Source of the DNA: DAOOKJ01 sp035385585
GTDB taxonomy: Bacteria > Patescibacteriota > Minisyncoccia > UBA6257
Length of the DNA: 46,423 bases
Direction of reading: 5' to 3'
Assembly: GCA_035385585.1 (NCBI GenBank)
Contig: DAOOKJ010000004.1
Location: 1 to 46,423, forward strand
Part shown: piece by piece, positions 7,092 to 13,986 of the stretch
How positions within the stretch are numbered: the first letter of the stretch is position 1
Layout: each line of letters opens with the position of its first letter
Program-made: the position numbers and the translations under genes
The notes under the pieces: generated by a model
The model's input: only the letters and a program-made list of their open reading frames with translations
Database searches by the model: none
Told to the model about the DNA's origin: nothing

Positions 7092-7541
7092 GAGATTTTT
7101 TTTAGCTCTTTCTATTCTTTTTAATGCTTCTCTTTTTTTGATTTTTTCTCTTTTGTCAAAACGATGTTTGCCTTTTGCCAAGGCAAATTCTAATTTAATT
7201 AAACCATTCTTATTATACACCTTTAAGGGGATTAAAGTCAACCCCGCACCTTTTTGTTTTATTTTTGATGAAAGAGAATTGATTTCGTTTTTTTTGAGAA
7301 GAATTTTTCGGCTCCTTTTTGGCTGGTAATTCAAAGAAATATTTTTCGGTTGATATGGAGAAACCTCGGAATTTAAAAGATACACATCGTTGTTTCTAAG
7401 AATTACATAAGAGCCAGTAAGATTCATTTTCTTGTTTTTGATTGCCTTGACTTCATTTCCTTTTAACACTAATCCTCCTTCAAATCTTTGAAGGATTTCA
7501 TAATCATAAAAAACCCTTTTGTTTTCTGCTAAAATTTCCAT
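7071..7541 (-). CDS. smpB: SsrA-binding protein SmpB
   Basis: A 156-aa SmpB, the partner that delivers tmRNA to stalled ribosomes. Family motifs are NKRVFYDYEILQRFEGGLVL near the start, GNEVKAIKNKKMNLTGSYV (about 29-47), the LIPLKVYNKNGLIKLEFALA strand region and GKHRFDKREKIKKREA. The Lys/Arg-rich tail enters the mRNA channel. The last codons and the TAG stop (7073-7071) lie inside the tmRNA gene, overlapping its first 21 nt. The ATG at 7541 is preceded by TGC-TAAAAT with 6 nt to the ATG, which would give a leaderless mRNA. The start codon also sits between the arms of a perfect inverted repeat. Confidence 0.95.
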   Translation of the reverse strand: MEILAENKRVFYDYEILQRFEGGLVLKGNEVKAIKNKKMNLTGSYVILRNNDVYLLNSEVSPYQPKNISLNYQPKRSRKILLKKNEINSLSSKIKQKGAGLTLIPLKVYNKNGLIKLEFALAKGKHRFDKREKIKKREALKRIERAKKNLGDVGLR

Positions 7542-7561
7542 TCTTTAATTTTAGCAGAAAA
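7522..7561. promoter_or_regulatory. Perfect inverted repeat over the smpB start, between smpB and argS
   Basis: TTTTCTGCTAAAATT (7522-7536) and AATTTTAGCAGAAAA (7547-7561) are perfect 15-bp inverted arms with a 10-nt spacer. One arm is the start of the smpB coding region and the other lies in the 40-nt gap between the divergent smpB and argS start codons. The smpB ATG (7541-7539) falls in the spacer. The outer arm also contains the extended -10 sequence TGC-TAAAAT for smpB. It could be an operator, or an mRNA hairpin presenting AUG in its loop if transcription starts farther upstream. Confidence 0.7.
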
Positions 7562-7581
7562 TTTGGTAAACTTAAAATACT

Positions 7582-9336
7582 ATGGAAGAAGTAATAAAGG
7601 AGTTAATCAATAAAGCAATTACAAGAATTCAGTCAAAATACCAATTTGAATTCGAAAAGAATGAGATTGAAGTTTTTTTAACCGGAGACGACAAGTTAGG
7701 GGATTATACCTCCAATATTAGTTTTGGATTGGCTAAAAAAATACTCAATAATCCTTTAAAGATAGCCGAGGAGATCACCCTTTTAATCAACAGTTTTCCC
7801 GAAACAAACTATTATTTTCAGAAAGTAGAAGCAACAAATGGTTTTGTTAATTTTTTTCTTTCTTTTAAAGTTTTAGAAGAAGAAATTTCAGATGTTTTAA
7901 AAAGCGGTTCAAAATACGGCCAGAGGAAAATTTTTCCCAGAAAAACCGTAGTTATTGATTATTCTTCTCCCAATATAGCCAAATCTTTTGGTATCGGTCA
8001 TTTGCGTTCAACAATTATTGGTCAATCTTTATATAATCTTTATAGATTTTTAGGCTGGAAAGTAATTGGAGACAATCATCTGGGCGATTGGGGAACGCAA
8101 TTTGGTAAATTAATTTATCAGATTGAAAATGAACTTTTAAAAGGAAAAAATCAAAAAGAAAAGAAGGAAATTTTAGAAAGTTTGACAATTGACAAATTAG
8201 AATCCTTATATGTTGATTTTCACAGCTTGGTTAAAGATAATCCACAACTAGAAGAAGAGGCGAGAAAATGGTTTAAAAAATTAGAAGAAAAAGACAGAGA
8301 AGCATTAAGAATATGGAAAACCTGTGTGAATGTCAGTCTAAAAGAGTTTAATAGAATTTATAAACTTTTAGATGTCAAATTTGATGTTAGTTTAGGAGAG
8401 AGTTTTTATGAAGACAAAATGAAGAAAGTTTTGGAAGAATTGAAAGAGAAGAATTTAATAGAAGAAAGTCAAAATGCTTTAATTATCAATTTTAAAGGAA
8501 AGTTGCCACCGGTTTTAGTGCTGAAAAGTGATAAAGCTACGACTTATTTTTTAAGAGATTTAGCCACCTTAAAATACCGTTTGGAAAAATGGCGACCGTC
8601 ACTGATAATATACGAAGTGGGGATAGATCAAACCCTTTATTTTGAGCAACTTTTTGAAGCAGCGGAAATGTTAAACTGGACAAAGGGTGTTAGATTAGTT
8701 CATATTGGTCATGGTTTAATTCGCTGGCCGTGGGGTAAATTTTCCACTCGTAAAGGCGAAACTATTCATTTAGAAGAAGTATTAAATCTTGCGATTTCAA
8801 AAGCCAAGGGGATTATTGATAAATCAGAGACAAAAAGAAATTTATCAGAAAAAGAAAAAGAATCAGCAGCCAGAAAGATAGGGATTAGTGCGGTAAAATA
8901 TAATATCTTATCTTATCATTATAAAAGCGATATCATTTTTGATTGGGAGAAAATTTTGAATTTAGAAGGCAATTCTGGCCCCTATCTTCAATATACCTTG
9001 GTAAGGTGTTTAAGTATTTTAGATAAGGCGGAACATTTAAAGTTGAAGGAATCTTTATCTTTTAACCCGAATCATCTGGAATATTTGATTTGCCGCCAGA
9101 TTGCTATCTTTAAATCGACTCTTGATTTAGTCCAGGAAAAGAATTCTCTTAACCTCTTAACCGATTACGCCTATAAACTTGCGTCTTTGTACAATCTTTT
9201 TTATCAAAAGTACCAAATTTTAAAAGCAGAAAGCAAGGAAGAGATGCTTTTTCGTTTAAAATTAACTCAGGCTACTAGCCAAATCCTTAAAATAGTTTTT
9301 AAAATTTTGGGTTTGGATATTTTAACTAAAATGTAG
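7582..9336 (+). CDS. argS: Arginyl-tRNA synthetase
   Basis: A 584-aa class I synthetase that charges tRNA-Arg. The N-terminal Add-1 domain spans about residues 1-110. The HIGH-type motif is SSPNIAKSFGIGHLRST (about 133), and the KMSKS equivalent is KFSTRKG (about 385), as is usual in ArgRS. The anticodon-binding DALR-like C-domain has YLQYTLVRCLSIL and ASLYNLFYQKY. The length is normal. The start is divergent from smpB with a 40-nt gap, and TAAAAT lies just upstream of the ATG. A tRNA-Arg(CCG) is present at 41-112. Confidence 0.95.
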   Translation: MEEVIKELINKAITRIQSKYQFEFEKNEIEVFLTGDDKLGDYTSNISFGLAKKILNNPLKIAEEITLLINSFPETNYYFQKVEATNGFVNFFLSFKVLEEEISDVLKSGSKYGQRKIFPRKTVVIDYSSPNIAKSFGIGHLRSTIIGQSLYNLYRFLGWKVIGDNHLGDWGTQFGKLIYQIENELLKGKNQKEKKEILESLTIDKLESLYVDFHSLVKDNPQLEEEARKWFKKLEEKDREALRIWKTCVNVSLKEFNRIYKLLDVKFDVSLGESFYEDKMKKVLEELKEKNLIEESQNALIINFKGKLPPVLVLKSDKATTYFLRDLATLKYRLEKWRPSLIIYEVGIDQTLYFEQLFEAAEMLNWTKGVRLVHIGHGLIRWPWGKFSTRKGETIHLEEVLNLAISKAKGIIDKSETKRNLSEKEKESAARKIGISAVKYNILSYHYKSDIIFDWEKILNLEGNSGPYLQYTLVRCLSILDKAEHLKLKESLSFNPNHLEYLICRQIAIFKSTLDLVQEKNSLNLLTDYAYKLASLYNLFYQKYQILKAESKEEMLFRLKLTQATSQILKIVFKILGLDILTKM

Positions 9337-9342
9337 TATTAT
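9313..9342 (+). promoter_or_regulatory. Possible promoter for ileS inside the end of argS
   Basis: TTGGAT (9313-9318), an 18-nt spacer and TATTAT (9337-9342) would start transcription near 9349, 11 nt before the ileS ATG. The -35 box lies in argS codons. Confidence 0.4.
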
Positions 9343-9359
9343 TTAAGGCATTTATTATT

Positions 9360-12317
9360 ATGAGAGAAAATATTGCTGAAAACGAAGAAACAATTTTAAA
9401 TTTTTGGAAGAAAAACAAAATTTTCAAGAAAACCTTAAAGAGTTATAACAAAAAAAGGCCATTTGTTTTTTATGAAGGACCGCCAACAGCCAACGGCTTG
9501 CCTGGTATTCATCATATTTTAAGTCGCTCTTTTAAAGATTTAGTTTGCCGTTATAAAACAATGTGTGGATTCTATGTTGAAAGAAAAGCTGGTTGGGATA
9601 CCCATGGTTTGCCAGTTGAGATTGAAGTTGAAAAAGAATTGGGTTTTACAAATAAGACTCAAATAGAAGAATATGGGATTAATAGATTTAACGAGAGGGC
9701 TAAGGAATCAGTTTGGCGTTATAAGAAAGAATGGGAAAAAAGTACAGAAAAGATGGGTTATTTCATTGATCTAGAAAATCCCTACATTACCCTTGATCCT
9801 CGGTATATGGAAACGGTTTTTTGGATTATAAAACAGATAGATAAAAGAGGGTTACTTTATAAAGATTATAAAGTTCTTCCTTTTTGTCCGCGTTGTTCGA
9901 CGCCCCTGTCAAGTCATGAAGTGTCTCAAGGATATAAGACAGTCCAAGACCCTTCAGTTTATATCAAATTTTTAGTTTTAAATCCTTCAAGATTGAAACT
10001 TAATTTAAATTTTAACAATAATTTGTTTTTGCTTGTTTGGACCACTACTCCTTGGACATTACCAGCTAATACTGCCATTGCCATAAATCCTAAATTACAA
10101 TATAAAATTTTATTGGATAAAGAAAAACAACAATATTTTATTAGTTATAATATTCCTGATAAAAATTTAGAGTTAATTCAAGAAATTGAAGGCCATAAAT
10201 TAATTGGTTTAAAATATCAACCTCTCTACTGTTATTCTTTAGAAACAGAAACCAAAAAAGTTTATGAGGTTGTTGATGGCAATTTTATCTCCCTAGAAGA
10301 AGGAACAGGGTTAGTTCATATTGCTCCAGCCTTTGGTCAGGAAGATATGGAGTTGTCCCGTAAAAAGAATTTGCTAATGATTAAAAATATTGATGATAAA
10401 GGTTATTTTGTCAATTTTCCCAATGAACTTCCAGGAATAAAAGATAAATTTTTTAAAGAAGCCGATTTTTTGATTTTCAATAATTTGATAAAAAGAAATT
10501 TACTTTATAAAGGAGATTTAAAGGGCGTTCTTCATGAATATCCTTTTTGTTGGCGTTGTCAAACTCCCTTAATTTATTATGCTTTTGAAGCTTGGTATAT
10601 AAAAGTTTCCAAAATCAAAAAAGATTTAATTAAAAACAATAAAGAAATAAACTGGGTTCCATCTCATATTAAAGAAGGAAGATTCGGCCAGTGGCTAAAA
10701 GAAGCAAAAGATTGGGCTTTATCAAGAAATCGCTACTGGGGAACACCGTTGCCAGTGTGGGAATGTGAGAAATGCAGTTATTTTAAGGTAATTGGTTCAA
10801 TTAAAGAACTAGGAACAAAACCTTTAAATGAAAAGGATGAGTTGGATTTACACCGAGATTATATTGATAGAATTACTTTTAAATGTCCAAAATGTGGCGG
10901 TTTAATGAAAAGAAGAAAAGAAGTAATAGATTGTTGGTTCGACTCTGGCTCGATGCCGTACGCCCAGGTTCATTTTCCTTTTAATTTAATAAAAAATAAA
11001 AAAGTTGATCCTATAGAAATTGATTACAAAAAGTGCATTTCAAAAATTCCTTTTCCGGCTGATTTTATTTGTGAAGGAGTTGACCAAACGCGCGGCTGGT
11101 TTTATACCCTATTAGTTATTTCTACCTTATTAGGGTTGGGACCGGCGTATAAAAACGTGATTTCTTTGGGTTTGGTTTTAGATAAAAAAGGAGAAAAGAT
11201 GTCTAAATCAAAAGGCAATATAGTTGAGCCGGAGAAAGTGTTAGAAAAATATGGTGCTGACGCCTTGCGTTGGTATTTTTTCTCCATTAACTCTGCCGGT
11301 GAAGAAAAAAGATTTAATGAAGAAGATATTGGTATTTATCAAAGAAGAACCCTTTTACCTTTAAAAAATAGTTTTATTTTTTATTCAAATTACGCTTGTA
11401 AAAAGGAAGACAATTTGTCAAATTTAACTCTTTTAAATTGGTGGATTTTGTCAAGGTTGGAAGAAACTAAAAAGAAAGTGATCAGTTATTTAGACAGATA
11501 TTTAATTTTTGAAGCAACCAAAGAAATAGATAGTTTCATTGATGATTTATCTCGCTGGTACATTAGACGCGAGCGGAAAGTTTTTCAAAAACAAGAGCCT
11601 AAAAAAGAATGGATTCAAAGTTCAACAGTTTTAAGAAAGGTTCTAAAAGAATTAGTTTTAATGATGGCTCCTTTTACTCCCTTTTTAACCGAAGAAATCT
11701 GGCAAAAAATTAAAAATAAAAAAGATAAAGAAAGTGTTCATTTATCTTGTTATCCTTCTTATAATTCTAAAGCTTTCAATAAAAAGATTATAGGTTTAAT
11801 GGAAGAAGTAAGATATTTTGCTAATTTAGGTTTATCTTTAAGAAAAAAATTTCAAATTAAGGTTCGTCAACCATTGAAATCATTAAAGATTAGAAATACA
11901 TCCTCTAAAATTAAAAAATATCCAGAACTATTAGAACTATTGAAAGATGAAATCAATGTCAAAGAAATTATTTTTGACTCCCAGCTTAAAGAAGAGGCAG
12001 AATTAGACACTACTTTAACTCTTGAGTTAATAGAAGAGGGAATTGTTAGGGAATTGATTAGACAAATACAGGAGCAAAGAAAAATTTTAGGCTTAACTCC
12101 AAAAAAGAAAATTATTTTAAATTTTATCGGAAAAGATGAAGAATTAAAAAAAATTATTTTAAAGAATAAAATCAAAATCCAAGAAGAAACTTCTAGTAAA
12201 GAAATAATTATTGTTGCAAAAGAAACAACAGAGAAAGAGTACCGAAAAATAGAGATTGGAGAAAATAAAGAAATTTGGCTAAAAATTATTTTGAAAGAGG
12301 AGAAAAAAGAACTTTGA
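9360..12317 (+). CDS. ileS: Isoleucyl-tRNA synthetase
   Basis: A 985-aa class I synthetase. The HIGH-region reads ANGLPGIHHILSRSFKD (about 42-58), the GIHH variant seen in one clade of IleRS. KMSKS is KGEKMSKSKGN (about 613). The CP1 editing domain contains VWTTTPWTLPANTAIAINP. Several CXXC pairs (FCPRC, FCWRC, CEKC, CPKC) suggest zinc-binding knuckles. The WFDSGSMPYAQ and GVDQTRGWFYTL motifs are typical of IleRS. The C-terminal region (RYFANLGLSLRKKFQIKVRQPL) matches the longer, eukaryote-like IleRS group, some members of which are mupirocin-insensitive; sensitivity here is unknown. It ends in TGA, showing UGA is a stop in this genome. Confidence 0.95.
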   Translation: MRENIAENEETILNFWKKNKIFKKTLKSYNKKRPFVFYEGPPTANGLPGIHHILSRSFKDLVCRYKTMCGFYVERKAGWDTHGLPVEIEVEKELGFTNKTQIEEYGINRFNERAKESVWRYKKEWEKSTEKMGYFIDLENPYITLDPRYMETVFWIIKQIDKRGLLYKDYKVLPFCPRCSTPLSSHEVSQGYKTVQDPSVYIKFLVLNPSRLKLNLNFNNNLFLLVWTTTPWTLPANTAIAINPKLQYKILLDKEKQQYFISYNIPDKNLELIQEIEGHKLIGLKYQPLYCYSLETETKKVYEVVDGNFISLEEGTGLVHIAPAFGQEDMELSRKKNLLMIKNIDDKGYFVNFPNELPGIKDKFFKEADFLIFNNLIKRNLLYKGDLKGVLHEYPFCWRCQTPLIYYAFEAWYIKVSKIKKDLIKNNKEINWVPSHIKEGRFGQWLKEAKDWALSRNRYWGTPLPVWECEKCSYFKVIGSIKELGTKPLNEKDELDLHRDYIDRITFKCPKCGGLMKRRKEVIDCWFDSGSMPYAQVHFPFNLIKNKKVDPIEIDYKKCISKIPFPADFICEGVDQTRGWFYTLLVISTLLGLGPAYKNVISLGLVLDKKGEKMSKSKGNIVEPEKVLEKYGADALRWYFFSINSAGEEKRFNEEDIGIYQRRTLLPLKNSFIFYSNYACKKEDNLSNLTLLNWWILSRLEETKKKVISYLDRYLIFEATKEIDSFIDDLSRWYIRRERKVFQKQEPKKEWIQSSTVLRKVLKELVLMMAPFTPFLTEEIWQKIKNKKDKESVHLSCYPSYNSKAFNKKIIGLMEEVRYFANLGLSLRKKFQIKVRQPLKSLKIRNTSSKIKKYPELLELLKDEINVKEIIFDSQLKEEAELDTTLTLELIEEGIVRELIRQIQEQRKILGLTPKKKIILNFIGKDEELKKIILKNKIKIQEETSSKEIIIVAKETTEKEYRKIEIGENKEIWLKIILKEEKKEL

Positions 12318-12340
12318 GTTTGACTTTTTTCTGTTTTTAT

Positions 12341-12369
12341 TTTACTTTTTGATTAAAACCTGATACAAT
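12341..12369 (+). promoter_or_regulatory. Promoter for rpmF
   Basis: TTTACT (12341-12346), 17 nt, then extended -10 TGA-TACAAT (hexamer 12364-12369). Transcription would start near 12376, giving an rpmF leader of about 149 nt that contains the structured element at 12391-12485. Confidence 0.55.
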
Positions 12370-12390
12370 TTAAAGATAAAAATTATTTTG

Positions 12391-12485
12391 TCTGCCCCAA
12401 TATGCTCTCGACCTAATGGCTTTCGCTTCGCTCAAGAGAAAGCCTGTCAGGCTTGCGAGGTTTGCTTCAGCAGTATTGAGGCAGA
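12391..12485 (+). promoter_or_regulatory. Structured rpmF leader with alternative hairpins
   Basis: The outer arms TCTGCCCCAATATGCT (12391-12406) and AGCAGTATTGAGGCAGA (12469-12485) pair with one mismatch and one bulge. Inside, GGCTTTC (12418-12424) pairs perfectly with GAAAGCC (12438-12444), while AAGCCTG (12440-12446) pairs perfectly with CAGGCTT (12448-12454). The two inner hairpins share bases 12440-12444 and so cannot both form, a layout typical of attenuators or switches. The GC content is higher than in its surroundings. It may instead be a dispersed palindromic repeat; only one copy is seen here. Confidence 0.6.
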
Positions 12486-12524
12486 TTTAAAAACAAAATC
12501 TTACTTTGTATTAAAAAAATTGAT

Positions 12525-12764
12525 ATGGGTCTTCCAGCGCGTCATCATTCAAAATCAAGAAGAGATAAAGGCAGATCTCATCTGGCCTTAAAGCAAAATT
12601 TATTTGTTAAATGTTCCCATTGCGGAAGGAAAATTTTGCCTCACCGAGTCTGTCCTTATTGCGGCTATTATAAAGAAAAAGAATATCTTGATGTATTTAA
12701 GGGTTTAAATAAGAAAGAAAGAAAGAAAAAGGCAAAAGAACTAAAAAAAGAGGAACCGGTTTAA
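12525..12764 (+). CDS. rpmF: Ribosomal protein L32 (zinc-type)
   Basis: A 79-aa L32 of the 50S subunit. The N-terminus LPARHHSKSRRDKGRSH matches the family's basic start, followed by a zinc ribbon with CSHCGR and CPYCGYY (four Cys). The C-terminus is an unusual Lys/Glu-rich helix (KKERKKKAKELKKEEP). The ATG at 12525 is right for the family. An overlapping reading in another frame (12388-12591) crosses the leader hairpin and is not a gene. nusB follows 7 nt downstream. Confidence 0.93.
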   Translation: MGLPARHHSKSRRDKGRSHLALKQNLFVKCSHCGRKILPHRVCPYCGYYKEKEYLDVFKGLNKKERKKKAKELKKEEPV

Positions 12765-12771
12765 AATTTTT

Positions 12772-13218
12772 ATGAGCGCTCGTCATTTATCACGTTCTTT
12801 AGTTCTTCAAACTCTTTTTGAGTGGGATTTTTATCAGAGTAGGAAAATAAACAGAAGGAATGATATAAAAGAAATTTTTAAACGGAATTTAGAAACCATT
12901 GGCAGTGGCTTGTCTGATATTGAATATCCAAAACAATTGCTTGAAGGGATATTAAATCATTTAGACGAGATAAATCAACTTATTAGCGAAGGGGCGCCAG
13001 AGTGGCCCTTAAAGCAAATTAATATCATTGACCGCAATGTTTTAAGAATTGGGGTTTATGAATTGCTTTTTGCCGATAAAAAAGAAGTTCCCCCAAAAGT
13101 TGCCATCGATGAGGCAGTGGAGTTAGCAAAGGTGTTTGGTGGCGACTCTTCAAAACGATTTGTGAACGGTGTTTTAGGAACAATTTATCACCAAATAGAA
13201 GAAGTACAAAAAAAGTAA
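12772..13218 (+). CDS. nusB: Transcription antitermination factor NusB
   Basis: A 148-aa NusB. With NusE/S10 it binds boxA RNA and supports antitermination of rRNA transcription. Family landmarks are SRSLVLQTLFEWDF near the N-terminus, NIIDRNVLRIGVYELLF (about 85-100), PPKVAIDEAVELAKVFGGD (about 105) and the end KRFVNGVLGTIYH. It lies between rpmF and rnc with gaps of only 7-8 nt, grouping rRNA transcription and processing functions. No Shine-Dalgarno is evident. Confidence 0.93.
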   Translation: MSARHLSRSLVLQTLFEWDFYQSRKINRRNDIKEIFKRNLETIGSGLSDIEYPKQLLEGILNHLDEINQLISEGAPEWPLKQINIIDRNVLRIGVYELLFADKKEVPPKVAIDEAVELAKVFGGDSSKRFVNGVLGTIYHQIEEVQKK

Positions 13219-13226
13219 TACTGTTT

Positions 13227-13916
13227 ATGAAAAATTCTTTTTCTGAATTAGAAAAAAAATTAAAAGTTAAATTCGATAATTTAGATTATTTAAAAGAAGC
13301 TTTAACTCATCGGTCTTATTTAAATGAAAACAATGATTGGCCTTATGGAAATAATGAAAGGTTAGAATTTTTAGGCGATGCTGTTTTAGAGTTGGTTGTT
13401 TCTGATTTTTTATATAAAAATTATCCGGATTTGAAAGAAGGAGAAATGACGACTTTAAGGGCTAGTTTAGCAAATACCGTTTCTCTACTTGAAAGTGCCA
13501 ATAAATTGAAGCTTAAAGATTATCTTTTGCTTTCCAAGGGAGAAGCAAAAAACCTTTCTTCGAATTCTAATATTTTAGCTAATACTTTTGAGGCGATAAT
13601 TGGCGCTATTTATTTAGATCAAGGGTACGAGGCAGCTGCAAAGTTTATTAAAGAGCATATTTTATCCAAGTTGCAATTAATTACTTCAGTTCAATCATTG
13701 AAAGATCCGAAGAGTGTTTTTCAAGAAATTAGCCAGGAAAAATATGGCGTGACACCTCACTATCAAACATTGGAGGCTTGGGGGCCGGACCATAATAAAA
13801 TGTTTAAAGTAGGAGTTTTTCTAAATGAGAAAATGGTTGCTGTTGGTGAGGGGCATTCAAAGCAAGAAGCAGAAACTAATGCTGCTCAGCATGCCCTTCA
13901 GAAAAAAGATTGGTAA
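13227..13916 (+). CDS. rnc: Ribonuclease III
   Basis: A 229-aa RNase III that cuts double-stranded RNA, including rRNA precursors. The catalytic domain (about 1-150) has the signature ERLEFLGDAVLELVVSDFL (about 44-62) with its Glu/Asp metal ligands, and NTFEAIIGAIYLDQGY near 117-132 with the second acidic pair. A double-stranded RNA-binding domain follows (about 157-229): DPKSVFQEISQEK, then GEGHSKQEAETNAAQHAL. The length is normal. It is 8 nt downstream of nusB. Confidence 0.95.
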   Translation: MKNSFSELEKKLKVKFDNLDYLKEALTHRSYLNENNDWPYGNNERLEFLGDAVLELVVSDFLYKNYPDLKEGEMTTLRASLANTVSLLESANKLKLKDYLLLSKGEAKNLSSNSNILANTFEAIIGAIYLDQGYEAAAKFIKEHILSKLQLITSVQSLKDPKSVFQEISQEKYGVTPHYQTLEAWGPDHNKMFKVGVFLNEKMVAVGEGHSKQEAETNAAQHALQKKDW

Positions 13917-13919
13917 TTA

Positions 13920-13986
13920 AGTATCTAGTATTTTGTATTTTGTATTTTAATTTTGCATTTTGCATTTTGACTTTTGAATTTTTTAT
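13920..13986. repeat. AT-rich iterated tract (TATTTTG / CATTTTG units)
   Basis: The gap between rnc and the SMC-like gene is made of imperfect 7-nt units (TATTTTG twice, GCATTTT twice, then degenerate forms). No promoter or stem-loop stands out. It resembles the low-complexity tracts at 1-40 and 35505-35540. Confidence 0.6.

Noticed and set aside
7048..7329. Plus-strand open frame over smpB and ssrA
   Set aside because: It is antisense to smpB and tmRNA, and no promoter or family pattern supports it.
9490..9520. Damaged HIGH motif in IleRS (GIHH)
   Set aside because: GIHH with the surrounding sequence is a regular variant in one IleRS clade, so it is not a loss of function.
12315..12317. 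UGA recoding
   Set aside because: ileS ends at TGA at the expected position, so UGA works as a stop.
12388..12591. Open reading frame across the rpmF leader and start
   Set aside because: It reads through the hairpin and overlaps rpmF in another frame; its sequence has no protein-like pattern.
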